Both the position numbers and the translations under genes were made by a program. A DNA stretch of 64,000 bases, taken from the NCBI RefSeq assembly GCF_900113415.1, contig NZ_FOPH01000006.1:124001-188000 (forward strand). Direction: 5' to 3'. Under the pieces are notes generated by a model. That model ran no database searches. It was given only the letters and a program-made list of their open reading frames with translations, and was not told where the DNA came from. This stretch comes from Oribacterium sp. WCC10. GTDB taxonomy: Bacteria > Bacillota > Clostridia > Lachnospirales > Lachnospiraceae. Below are positions 47,694-56,801 of this stretch, in pieces. Positions within the stretch are counted from its first letter, which is position 1. Each line of letters opens with the position of its first letter.

Positions 47694-48821
47694 ATGAAAA
47701 AGAATAAGTTGATGAGTGCTGTTCTTGCAGCAGTACTTGCCGGAAGCGTACTTGTCGGATGCGGAAGTAAGGAGGGGCCGGCTACAGCAACAACAGAAGC
47801 TGCTACAGAAGCTGAAACCACTGCTCCTGAAACAATAGTGGCTGAAGAGACAACAGCAGCGCAGGAGGAGACAAGTGCTGCGGCTGAATCCTCAGAGGCT
47901 GAGACACAGGCAGAAACAGAGGTGATCGGTGATGATTCTGAGAATGCTATGAAGATCGGCTCTCTCAAGGGACCTACAACTATGGGTCTCGTTAATCTCA
48001 TGAATGAAGTAGAGAGTGGTGACAAGAGCGGTTATCTTTTTGAGATGCAGACACAGCCTGACGTGATACTTGGAAAGCTGGTTTCAGGTGACATTGATGT
48101 GGCGCTGATTCCGGCTAACCTTGCAGCTATCGCATATAACAAAACAAATCAGGGTGTTAGTGTTGTGGATATCAATACGTTAGGAGTTCTTTACTGCGTG
48201 ACAGCAGATGACAGTGTTAAGAGCGTAAAGGATCTCTCCGGAAGGACTGTTCTTTCGACAGGACAGGGGGCAACGCCTGAGTATGCCCTCAACTATCTTC
48301 TTGAGAAGAATGAAGTTACAGACTGTAACGTAGAGTTCAAGTCAGAGGCAACTGAGATAGCTGCAATACTTCAGAATGACCCTTCACAGATCGCAGTTCT
48401 GCCTCAGCCTTTCGTGACTGTTGCTATGGCACAGAATCAGGAGCTTAAGGTGGCATTCTCTCTTACTGATGAGTGGGAAGCTGTGACAAGTGATTCGAAG
48501 CTTCTTACAGGTGTTACTGTAGTAAGAAATGATTATCTTGAAGCCAATAAGGACAAGGTTGAGGCATTTATTGAGGATCACAAGGCAAGTACAGAAAAGG
48601 CTGTATCAGATGTTGAGGCAACAGCTGAACTTGTTGCAAAGTATGGTATCCTTCCAAAGGCTCCGGTGGCTGTAAAGGCTATCCCACAGTGCAATATCGT
48701 TGCTGTAACCGGAGAAGATATGAAGAGCAGCCTTTCCGGTTATCTCAAGGTTCTCTTTGATCAGAACCCGAAGTCAGTAGGCGGAACACTTCCGGGAGAT
48801 GACTTCTATTTTGCTAAATGA
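47694..48821 (+). CDS. ABC transporter substrate-binding lipoprotein
   Basis: 375 residues. Lipoprotein signal with lipobox LVGC (Cys 23), then a Thr/Glu/Ala-rich linker (about 28-80), then an NMT1/SsuA-like binding domain (MKIGSLKGPTTMGLVNLMNE). Such proteins capture nitrate, sulfonate, thiamine precursors or similar small molecules; the residues visible do not fix the substrate. TTAGGAGG precedes ATG 47694. The permease and ATPase follow, but a strong terminator lies in between. Confidence 0.88.
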   Translation: MKKNKLMSAVLAAVLAGSVLVGCGSKEGPATATTEAATEAETTAPETIVAEETTAAQEETSAAAESSEAETQAETEVIGDDSENAMKIGSLKGPTTMGLVNLMNEVESGDKSGYLFEMQTQPDVILGKLVSGDIDVALIPANLAAIAYNKTNQGVSVVDINTLGVLYCVTADDSVKSVKDLSGRTVLSTGQGATPEYALNYLLEKNEVTDCNVEFKSEATEIAAILQNDPSQIAVLPQPFVTVAMAQNQELKVAFSLTDEWEAVTSDSKLLTGVTVVRNDYLEANKDKVEAFIEDHKASTEKAVSDVEATAELVAKYGILPKAPVAVKAIPQCNIVAVTGEDMKSSLSGYLKVLFDQNPKSVGGTLPGDDFYFAK

Positions 48822-48905
48822 AGATGTATTTTAAGATAGTCGATTTTATACTGCCTTAGCTTTGAGATTGCAAATTTCAAGTAAAGGAAACTTATAGATG
48901 TTTAC

Positions 48906-48976
48906 GTGCTTTGAAATAAAGCACATAAAAGTGCTCGAGTAAGAACTAAAGGTTCTTACTTGAGCACTTTTTTGAT
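48906..48976 (+). terminator. Strong tandem hairpin inside the ABC gene set
   Basis: A small hairpin GTGCTTT/AAAGCAC (48906-48924) is followed by a 19-pair stem (48928-48946 with 48952-48970, one wobble) with a five-base loop and TTTTTT. It should stop most transcripts after the lipoprotein gene. Confidence 0.9.
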
Positions 48977-49003
48977 AGAATGGTGCAGGAAATATAAAAA
49001 TGT

Positions 49004-49792
49004 ATGTTGAAAAACGAAAGAGCGAAGACAATGACGGATTTTATGAAAAAGATTAAATCTGCAGAGTATAAAAGCATTTTTATAGTGCTTATCTGGCTTT
49101 TTGTATGGCAGCTTATAAGTGTGACAGTACACAATAAAGTGCTGTTGGTTGGACCTGTTGAAACAGTCGGGGCTCTGTCAAAAATGTTTTTAACGGAGGA
49201 ATATCGCAGCTCGATAGCTTTCTCGCTAATGAGAATCATCGGTGGATTCTTTTTGGGGTCAATACTCGGTATTTTACTGGCGTGGGCTTCATATAGGGTG
49301 AAGATGATAGAAGACTTTTTAGAACCTGCCATTTTGGTATTGAAGGCAGTTCCTGTGGCCAGCTTTGTGATACTTCTTCTCATTTGGGCCGGTAATAAAA
49401 TACTGGCTTTTTACATTAGCATGCTTGTAGTACTGCCGGTTTTGTATCTCAATACACTGGGAGGACTCAAGGCTACAGATGTTAAGCTCCTTGAGATGGC
49501 AGAGGTGTTCAGAATGCCTTCGTTAAGAAGAATCAGGTACATATATATGCCTTCGGTTTACCCTTATCTTCGAACCGGACTTCAGATGGCACTTGGTATG
49601 GCATGGAAAAGCGGAGTGGCCGCAGAGGTTATAGGCCAGCCTTTGGGCTCCATGGGTAACGGACTCTATCAGGCAAAGATATATCTGGAGACGGCTGAGC
49701 TGTTCGCGTGGACGATTTCAATCATTTTTGTATCGTTCCTCATGGAAAAAGCTGTCCTGATAGTAATGGACAAGACATTGGGAAGGGGATGA
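49004..49792 (+). CDS. ABC transporter permease, NitT/TauT type
   Basis: 262 residues, five or six membrane helices, BPD-type inner-membrane domain. The ATPase contact loop is EMAEVFRMPSLRRIRYIYMP, and GMAWKSGVAAEVIG follows, both typical of the nitrate/sulfonate/thiamine-precursor group. ATG 49004 has a distant AGGA; ATG 49031 is a possible alternative. Four bases separate it from the ATPase gene. Confidence 0.88.
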   Translation: MLKNERAKTMTDFMKKIKSAEYKSIFIVLIWLFVWQLISVTVHNKVLLVGPVETVGALSKMFLTEEYRSSIAFSLMRIIGGFFLGSILGILLAWASYRVKMIEDFLEPAILVLKAVPVASFVILLLIWAGNKILAFYISMLVVLPVLYLNTLGGLKATDVKLLEMAEVFRMPSLRRIRYIYMPSVYPYLRTGLQMALGMAWKSGVAAEVIGQPLGSMGNGLYQAKIYLETAELFAWTISIIFVSFLMEKAVLIVMDKTLGRG

Positions 49793-49796
49793 ATGA

Positions 49797-50396
49797 ATGC
49801 TTATCTTTTTCAAGGATATAACGAAAATATACGATAAAAATCAGGTGTTGAAAAATATATCGTTTGAAATCGATACGAATGCGGATAATAAAGATATTCT
49901 ACTTCGTGGACCTTCCGGAATAGGGAAAACCACGCTTCTCAGGATAGCTGCGGGACTTGAGAGACCGGATGAGGGAAATATTGAGATAACTATGGGAGAA
50001 GCGGCTCATGGAGGATATGGCTTAAGAGCCGGCATGGTGTTTCAGGAGAACAGGCTTCTTGAACATTTGTCTGCAGTTGATAATGTATCCTGTGTTAATG
50101 CTTCAGTCTCGCGGCAGAGAGCAAGGGCTGAACTTCTGGAAGTGCTGCCGGAAGAGGCGCTTGATAAGCCTGTAAGAGAGCTTTCAGGGGGCATGAAGAG
50201 GAGAGTTGCAATAGTCAGGGCAATTCTTCCGCCGTCGGATCTCCTCATAATGGATGAGCCGTTTACGGGACTTGATGCGGAAACAAGAGAAAAAGTCATA
50301 AGATACATCATGGACCGAAAAGGAAAGAGGCCGTTGATATTGGCAAGCCATGATGTGGAAGGACTTCCACCAATGAGAGAACTGATATTAAAGTGA
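49797..50396 (+). CDS. ABC transporter ATPase, short form
   Basis: 199 residues, shorter than the usual 240-260 but with all key motifs: Walker A GPSGIGKTT, Q-loop VFQENRLL, signature LSGGMKRR, Walker B LLIMDEP and H-loop ASHD. Powers the permease encoded just upstream. The space to the next gene holds a small GGGG/CCCC hairpin near 50405-50418. Confidence 0.9.
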   Translation: MLIFFKDITKIYDKNQVLKNISFEIDTNADNKDILLRGPSGIGKTTLLRIAAGLERPDEGNIEITMGEAAHGGYGLRAGMVFQENRLLEHLSAVDNVSCVNASVSRQRARAELLEVLPEEALDKPVRELSGGMKRRVAIVRAILPPSDLLIMDEPFTGLDAETREKVIRYIMDRKGKRPLILASHDVEGLPPMRELILK

Positions 50397-50467
50397 GTAT
50401 GGAATGGGGCGATAACCCCGCGAATAGTGATGATCATAGACTGACAGTAAAAGGAGAACATTAAAAA

Positions 50468-51085
50468 ATGTACGAAATTGGACCATATACAATCGAAGAT
50501 AATCAGAAGAGAGAAGACAGAACAGAACTCATAGATGGAAATATTTATACCATGAAATCATATCTTCCGATATACGGGGTATATCTTCGGAACCTTTACG
50601 GGATGATAAGACAGGCCTGTGAGGGAAAAGAAGAATATGCCAGACCCTTTATGTTTGTGGGGGTGAGACTCGATAAGGATGATAAAACCTGCATTGTGCC
50701 TGATATTTGCGTTGTCAGAAATGAGGCACAAGTTGCGGGAGGTGAATTTGTTGAAGGTGCACCCGCTGTTACTATCGAGTTTTTGGGAAGTGATCTGTCC
50801 GACAGAAAGAGAGATTTATACCTTAAGCTTATGAAATATCATGAGGCGGGGGTAAAGGAGTACTGGATCATAGATGTTGAGCATAAAGCTCTAATGGTGT
50901 ATGACTTTGGCGCCATAACGCTGCCTAAGAAATATACATTTGAAGATGTGGTTCCGGCCGACAGCATCATGTCCGGATTTAGGATCGACTTTAATGAAAT
51001 AGAAGAAAAAGTAAAGAAGTTTTTTGAGTTGGCAGAGTTTACAAAGAAGATGAAAGAGAAGAAGATGGCTGCAAAGAATTCGTAA
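50468..51085 (+). CDS. Uma2-family (DUF820) protein
   Basis: 205 residues with the restriction-endonuclease-like fold of the Uma2 family: PDICVV, AVTIEFLGSD, RDLYLKLMKYHEAG and KEYWIIDVE carry the acidic and Lys residues expected of the PD-(D/E)XK site. The family is abundant in cyanobacteria and common in Lachnospiraceae; its biological role is unclear. AAAGGAGAA precedes ATG 50468. The tail is Lys-rich. Confidence 0.8.
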   Translation: MYEIGPYTIEDNQKREDRTELIDGNIYTMKSYLPIYGVYLRNLYGMIRQACEGKEEYARPFMFVGVRLDKDDKTCIVPDICVVRNEAQVAGGEFVEGAPAVTIEFLGSDLSDRKRDLYLKLMKYHEAGVKEYWIIDVEHKALMVYDFGAITLPKKYTFEDVVPADSIMSGFRIDFNEIEEKVKKFFELAEFTKKMKEKKMAAKNS

Positions 51086-51186
51086 ACAGCTGCCACAATT
51101 CTGCCACACGGATAATCTAGTTTAGCCTTTATGACCTCCGCTAATATATCAGCGTTCCCGAAAGAACGGGTGATTAGGAGGTTAAA

Positions 51187-52749
51187 ATGACTAGAAATAA
51201 ACGAAACATGATTACGAAGAGATGGAAACCGGTATCCATCGGAAAGGTAGCGCTTGCGGCAGGAGCTATCGCTACAATGATGTCAACTGCAGCACTTGCA
51301 TCAGGGTGGTCACAGGATGGAGATGACTGGTATTATCTTGATTCCAGCGGAGATCCGGTGACAGACTGCTGGAAGCCGTCTGACGGAAAGTATTATTATC
51401 TTGGTTCTGACGGAACTATGGCAAAGAACACTCTTATCGAAGACGGAGATAATTACTACTATGTAGGTTCAGATGGTGCCATGGTTACCAATGCCTGGAA
51501 GGCAGTTACCACAGATGATGACAACTACGACGGATATGCCTGGTACTACTTCCGTTCAACAGGTAAGGCTTATACAGATACTTCAAGTCCGGTAACAATC
51601 GGAAGCAACAAGTACATGTTCGATGAAGACGGACAGATGCTTTATGGATACGTTGATGAAAATGGAGAAATGATCGATGTCACAGAGGATGTAGAGGGCG
51701 TTTACGAGGCTGTGTGGTATTTTGGAGATAAGGACAGCGGTGCCATGGTCACAGGCTGGCATCAGTACGAAGAGGATCTTCAGAGTGCCAATGAAGACTA
51801 TGAAGACTATTCTTCAATCTGGTTCTATTTTAAGTCAGAAAACGGAAAGAAGCTCACAGATACAACAAAGATCATCAATTCCTACAGATATACATTTGAT
51901 GCAAACGGCGTCATGACATCAGGATGGACTACATCAACGGCTACTTCATCAAGTACATCATCAAGTGATTCAACAACCTACAGATATTCAGATCTCACAT
52001 CAGGTTCTATCAAGAAGAACTCGTGGGTACAGGCAATTCCAAGCGAGGAAATGGATGAGGACGATTATGAGGATGGAACATATCGCTGGTTCTATACCAA
52101 TGCATCAGGCTATGTAGTCACAAGCCAGTCCAAGAAGATAAATTCAAAGTGGTACTTCTTTGATGATAACGGTATCATGCAGAGTGGACTTCTGGTTCTT
52201 GACGCATCCGCTATATCAAGCTGTTCATCTATAGTTGAGGACCTTGACGAGGATTCGGTTACAGCAGAGGATATCTATGCTCTCGGCGATGAAAGCGGCG
52301 ATCTCAACCTCTACTATTTCGGTGACGAGAACAGTGGTGCAATGAAGAAGGACGGAACCGTATCTATTGAACTTGAGGATGATACATACACATTCTACTT
52401 TGGTTCAAATGGTAAGGCTTATAACGGAATCAAGAGCTCAAAGTATTATAAATACGGAATCCTTCAGAAGGCTTCAAGCGATACATATTATGAGCTTGTT
52501 GAGTACGGTTCAACAGGAGAATACGTACTTGTAAGCAAGTCAGGTTCTGTTGTAACAAGCGGTTATGTAAAGGATGCTGATGAAAACTATTATGCTATCC
52601 ACAGCGGAAAGGTAGCCTTTATCGAAGCCGATGACCTTGCTGCAAAGGCAGCTGCGGCGTATAAGGCAGGAAATGACACCTTTACTTACAGCTCAACAAC
52701 CTATAACACAGAGGATTACATTTCAGCTGAGTACACACTTTATAACTAA
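51187..52749 (+). CDS. Secreted cell-wall-binding repeat protein
   Basis: 520 residues. Signal peptide about 1-38 (basic start, KVALAAGAIATMMSTAALA-S). The mature part is nearly all aromatic-glycine wall-binding repeats (DDWYYLDSSGDPVTDCW, KWYFFDDNGIMQ), with acidic Asp/Glu and Ser/Thr-rich spacers such as the stretch around residues 250-275. No enzyme domain. TAGGAGG precedes ATG 51187; a hairpin CGTTC-CCGAAA-GAACG (51152-51167) lies in its leader. Third protein of this type in the window. Confidence 0.85.
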   Translation: MTRNKRNMITKRWKPVSIGKVALAAGAIATMMSTAALASGWSQDGDDWYYLDSSGDPVTDCWKPSDGKYYYLGSDGTMAKNTLIEDGDNYYYVGSDGAMVTNAWKAVTTDDDNYDGYAWYYFRSTGKAYTDTSSPVTIGSNKYMFDEDGQMLYGYVDENGEMIDVTEDVEGVYEAVWYFGDKDSGAMVTGWHQYEEDLQSANEDYEDYSSIWFYFKSENGKKLTDTTKIINSYRYTFDANGVMTSGWTTSTATSSSTSSSDSTTYRYSDLTSGSIKKNSWVQAIPSEEMDEDDYEDGTYRWFYTNASGYVVTSQSKKINSKWYFFDDNGIMQSGLLVLDASAISSCSSIVEDLDEDSVTAEDIYALGDESGDLNLYYFGDENSGAMKKDGTVSIELEDDTYTFYFGSNGKAYNGIKSSKYYKYGILQKASSDTYYELVEYGSTGEYVLVSKSGSVVTSGYVKDADENYYAIHSGKVAFIEADDLAAKAAAAYKAGNDTFTYSSTTYNTEDYISAEYTLYN

Positions 52750-52794
52750 GTTTATATGATGCGAATCAGACTCAGTTGATTTGCACGCTGATTT

Positions 52795-52832
52795 AAGGCT
52801 CCCGGCAGTTTGCCGGAAGCCTTATTTTTTTC
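52795..52832 (+). terminator. Rho-independent terminator
   Basis: AAGGCTCCCGGCA (52795-52807) pairs with TGCCGGAAGCCTT (52811-52823, one mismatch), followed by ATTTTTTT. Confidence 0.92.
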
Positions 52833-52845
52833 GTGATAAGGCTGT

Positions 52846-52880
52846 CACGTGTGCGTTGTACTAGTACAAAAGCACACGTG
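52846..52880. repeat. 35-bp near-perfect palindrome
   Basis: Outer arms CACGTGTGC/GCACACGTG (52846-52854 with 52872-52880) enclose a perfect inner palindrome TTGTACTAGTACAA (52856-52869). No T run follows, so it is not a normal terminator. The rest of 52750-53186 has no gene. Confidence 0.6.
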
Positions 52881-53186
52881 CCGACTAACACGAAATCGAG
52901 AGGAGCGTATTTCTCCACTCGAATATGTTCTTCAGCTTCGTTTCAGAAGGAACTGATACAATGCTGAAATAAATTGTGCAAATTAAGGCAGTATGGCCTT
53001 GAATCAGATTTTGAGACAGCTGCTGCAGAAATGGTAAATACGACAAATTACAAAACATAAGGGGCAATAATTATCCCCCCTGCGTATTCTTGAAAATGTG
53101 AATAAAAATTGAAAACATTAATTCGGAAAAATGGTGAAAAACCGAAGCGGATGAGATGTTGGGGATAGTAATAATCGGGAGTTTTG

Positions 53187-54266
53187 ATGGAACAGAAACT
53201 TATCTTCGTGGTGGACGATGAAATGGCAATAAGAGAGATGGAGCAGACTTATCTTGAAAGTGAAGGATATATGGTGGAAACATTTGCCACTGCCGATGAT
53301 GCAATAGAGGCGATGGAAAATGGCGATAGGACACCTGATCTACTTCTTATGGACATAATGATGCCGGGGACCGACGGTCTTTCGGCATGCGGCAAGATAA
53401 GAAGATCTGAGAAGCTTACACTAAGGCTGATGCCGATAATACTTGTTTCTGCGAGGGATACAGCTCTTGATAAGGTTACAGGACTGACTATCGGCTGTGA
53501 TGACTATCTGGCAAAGCCGTTCCTTCCGCTGGAACTGTTGGCGAGAGTTAAAGCACTTTTGAGACGCTCCGAAATGCTTATGAGCGGACTGAAAAAAGTG
53601 GAAGATGGAGAAATGTCAGATGAGGAAATAAAAGTGGCCATAGGAGAGGATTTGTTTTATGAAATATATCGGGGCGGAAGTTCACAAAATGTGGGAAGAA
53701 ACATTGATAATTGTGGAAATCTGTATCTGGACAGAAAGGCTCACAGGATATATGTAGATCAAAATGCAAAAAACACACAATTATCAGAAGATATAAAGGG
53801 CAAAAATGTGGATAAAGAAAGTATCGGAATAAAAGCAAAAAGTCTGATAAAGAATAAAAAGATTTTAGATATACTTGATAAAGGAAGCAATGTAAGGGGC
53901 AATGAAGGATATACTTTAAAAACAGCTAAAGAAGGTATGAAAAATGATCCTGACATTGACCCGTATGGCGAATCATCAGGAAGGGATTCAAAAGAAGATC
54001 ACGATAATAGTGTAAAAATTATTGACCTTCAGGTCACACCGATGGAGTTTGAATTCGTACAATATCTGATGCTCCGTAAAGAGACGGCAGTGCCAAAAAC
54101 AGAACTGCTCACTGAAATATGGCATCTTCCGGATGCAGAACTTAAGGATGGGGTGAGGATGACTGACGATCTTGTAAAGAGATTAAGGAAAAAAATGGCT
54201 ACGGCAGGATCTACAGCGAAAGTAAAAACCGTCTGGGGATATGGGTACCGACTGACCGAAAACTGA
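53187..54266 (+). CDS. OmpR-type response regulator with split DNA-binding domain
   Basis: 359 residues against about 230 normally. Receiver domain with acidic D10/D11, phosphoacceptor D56 (LLMDIMMPG) and K110 in LAKPF. The winged-helix effector starts as LYLDRKAHRIYVD (about 179-191), is interrupted by about 85 Lys/Asp/Asn-rich residues (192-277), and resumes at IIDLQVTPMEFEFVQYL through VKTVWGYGYRLTEN. A polar extension of about 40 residues also precedes the effector. No kinase gene is adjacent, so its partner is elsewhere. CGGGAG precedes the start. Confidence 0.85.
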   Translation: MEQKLIFVVDDEMAIREMEQTYLESEGYMVETFATADDAIEAMENGDRTPDLLLMDIMMPGTDGLSACGKIRRSEKLTLRLMPIILVSARDTALDKVTGLTIGCDDYLAKPFLPLELLARVKALLRRSEMLMSGLKKVEDGEMSDEEIKVAIGEDLFYEIYRGGSSQNVGRNIDNCGNLYLDRKAHRIYVDQNAKNTQLSEDIKGKNVDKESIGIKAKSLIKNKKILDILDKGSNVRGNEGYTLKTAKEGMKNDPDIDPYGESSGRDSKEDHDNSVKIIDLQVTPMEFEFVQYLMLRKETAVPKTELLTEIWHLPDAELKDGVRMTDDLVKRLRKKMATAGSTAKVKTVWGYGYRLTEN

Positions 54267-54537
54267 TGATTCTTCAACACACACTTTTATGGTCGGTCTG
54301 ATCAGAATGTCAAAAATAATAGTACAAATACAGGATTTGACGCCGGCTTCAATAATAAGCGAGTATATGCTGTAATAATGGCGTTTAATAGTGTAAAATG
54401 AATCATGATAAACAAACATGATCGTGCTATGGAAAACGGGAATAGAGTGTATATTGATTAAGACTGAAACATTCAGGCGAAGGCTGATAACAGGTGATTA
54501 TTATTCCCGATGACAGCTGAGAAGGAAAGGATCATAA

Positions 54538-56742
54538 ATGAGAATTAAACTGGCTAAATATATATCTGAAAAACTTGTTGAGAACGGAATCACACAGAAT
54601 TTCTCTGTTACAGGTGGAGGAGCCATGCACTTAAACGATGCCTTCGGACATCAGAAGGGGATGCATACACTTTACCAGCATCATGAGCAGGCATGCGCGA
54701 TGGCGGCGGAATCCTATGCACGTATATATAACCGTCCGGCACTGCTATGTGTAACATCAGGGCCGGGAGGCACCAATGCAATCACCGGGGTTCTCGGAGC
54801 GTGGCTTGATTCTATTCCTATGATAGTGGTATCAGGACAGGTTCGTTATGACAATACTGCCCGTTGGGCATCGGAGCAGAACGGAAGTCGTCTTCGTGCC
54901 ATGGGTGATCAGGAATTTGAGATAACAAAATCCATCTCCTGCATGACAAAGTATGCGGAGATGCTGAATGACCCTAAGAGAGTCCGCTATGCGGTTGAGA
55001 AATGTTTGTATCTTTCACAGACCGGGCGTCCGGGTCCGGTCTGGCTTGATATACCTGTTGATGTACAGGGCACATTTATCGAGACAGACGAACTTATCGG
55101 TTTTGACAAAGCCGATTACGAAGCCGGGGGCGACGGATGGTCTGATAAGGAAGCTGCAGCAGCTCATATCAGACCTGAGGATAAAGAAATCACAGATCGC
55201 GAGAAGCCTATACCGCCACTTGATCCTTCTGTTCCAAGAAGGATCATCGAGAAACTACGTTCTGCTGAAAGACCTGTGTTCTATACAGGCAACGGCATAC
55301 GTATAGCCGGTGCCGAGACACTGTTTCTTGAAGTGGCACATCGTCTCAATATACCGGTGGTTGTTGGCTGGAATGCTCCAGACATTATCCCCACAGGAGA
55401 CCCGCTTTATGCAGGACGTCCCGGTGGAAGAGGTGACCGGCCGGGAAACCTTGCAGTTCAGAATTCCGACCTTATCCTGAGCATCGGATCAAGACTTAAT
55501 ATCCGTCAGGTGGGTTATAATTTTGATACATGGGCAAGGGACGCATATGTCATAGTAAATGATATCGACGAAGAAGAACTTAAGAAACCGTCAGTTCATT
55601 GTGATATGCCCGTACACGCCGATGCGAGAACTCTTCTTAAGGCACTTCTCAGAGAACTTGATATGCTGGGTATAACCAGAGATGAGCCGTTGTTCAAAGG
55701 CGGGAAGGGTATTCTCAGAGGGGATGCATTGAGCATTTGCCACAATGAAAAAGCAAAAGAGGTTCTGCTTGACGGTGAAAAAGAGGCAGCAGGCAGTGCC
55801 GAGGCATGCAGTAAGAGTGAACATCTCACATGGCTGGAGACCTGTGCATTCTATAGAGAGAACTACCCGACAGTGCTTCCTGAACACTTTGAACCAAACA
55901 GCAAGGCGCAGGATATGCAGGATGATCCTGAAAATCGTGCCAATGTTTATGCCGTAATTGACATTATTTCCCGTATGGCTGAGCCGGGACAGGTAACCGT
56001 TGTAGGAAACGGATCCCCTTGTGTTGCGGGAGGACAGGCATATATCATAAAGAACGGAAGCAGATTTATTTCGCAGGATGGTGTTGCCTCTATGGGATAT
56101 GGTCTTCCTGCGGCCATCGGTGCAGCAGTTGCGGTACATTCCGTTAATGTTCCTGAAGATCCATCCTTCTATGAAACTGTGGATGAGAGACTTCAGGCTG
56201 AAATTCATGATACCTACTGGACGGGAAAGGATGAGAGTTATCCGCCATATGATAAACATGATATTATACTGCTGACAGGAGACGGCTCTATACAGATGAA
56301 CCTTCAGGAACTTCAGACCATCATAAGCCATAAGCTTCCTATAAAAATATTTGTCATCAACAACGGTGGATATCATTCCATCAGACAGACACAGACGAAT
56401 CTCTTTAAGGGAGAACCTCTTGTGGGGATCGGCGTGGACTCGGGAGTAGAGGGTATCAATGATCTCAGCTTCCCTGATATGGAGAAGCTGGCAGCAGCTT
56501 ATGGATATCCGTTTGTAAGAGTATCCCACAATCAGGACCTTGAAGATGCTTTCAGAAGAACGCTTGAAACCAAAGGACCGGTTATCTGCGAGATCATGGT
56601 TACAATGACTCAGCAGTTTCTCCCGAAGTCTGCTGCAAGGAAACTTCCGGACGGTTCTATCATAAGTCCTCCGCTTGAAGATATGGCTCCTTATCTCTCT
56701 GATGATGAGATGGACAAAATAATGCTTGTAAAACGTATATAA
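54538..56742 (+). CDS. Thiamine pyrophosphate-dependent enzyme, acetolactate synthase-like
   Basis: 734 residues, longer than the usual 550-600. Pyrimidine-binding domain with catalytic E50 (YQHHEQACAMAAESYAR), central domain, then the TPP motif TGDGSIQMN ... VINNGGY. Two extra polar stretches (about 385-455 and 535-575) explain the length. In surface polysaccharide loci such enzymes can carry a two-carbon unit from pyruvate to a keto-sugar (YerE-type) instead of making acetolactate. The neighbours here are sugar and glycosyltransferase genes, not branched amino acid genes. GAAAGGATC precedes ATG 54538; the 271 bases before it hold no gene. Confidence 0.85.
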   Translation: MRIKLAKYISEKLVENGITQNFSVTGGGAMHLNDAFGHQKGMHTLYQHHEQACAMAAESYARIYNRPALLCVTSGPGGTNAITGVLGAWLDSIPMIVVSGQVRYDNTARWASEQNGSRLRAMGDQEFEITKSISCMTKYAEMLNDPKRVRYAVEKCLYLSQTGRPGPVWLDIPVDVQGTFIETDELIGFDKADYEAGGDGWSDKEAAAAHIRPEDKEITDREKPIPPLDPSVPRRIIEKLRSAERPVFYTGNGIRIAGAETLFLEVAHRLNIPVVVGWNAPDIIPTGDPLYAGRPGGRGDRPGNLAVQNSDLILSIGSRLNIRQVGYNFDTWARDAYVIVNDIDEEELKKPSVHCDMPVHADARTLLKALLRELDMLGITRDEPLFKGGKGILRGDALSICHNEKAKEVLLDGEKEAAGSAEACSKSEHLTWLETCAFYRENYPTVLPEHFEPNSKAQDMQDDPENRANVYAVIDIISRMAEPGQVTVVGNGSPCVAGGQAYIIKNGSRFISQDGVASMGYGLPAAIGAAVAVHSVNVPEDPSFYETVDERLQAEIHDTYWTGKDESYPPYDKHDIILLTGDGSIQMNLQELQTIISHKLPIKIFVINNGGYHSIRQTQTNLFKGEPLVGIGVDSGVEGINDLSFPDMEKLAAAYGYPFVRVSHNQDLEDAFRRTLETKGPVICEIMVTMTQQFLPKSAARKLPDGSIISPPLEDMAPYLSDDEMDKIMLVKRI

Positions 56743-56801
56743 AGGGGTATTATAAAGTCGCGGGGGTATATCGCAAGTATAGAGAAGAGGGGAATAACCG
56801 T

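Noticed and set aside
51300-52700. Repeats that could suggest a CRISPR or DNA tandem array
   Set aside because: The periodicity is in the protein (wall-binding modules); the DNA copies vary and are coding.
55591-56529. 312-residue minus-strand frame
   Set aside because: Antisense to the TPP enzyme gene, whose motifs are clear; no start signal or family resemblance.
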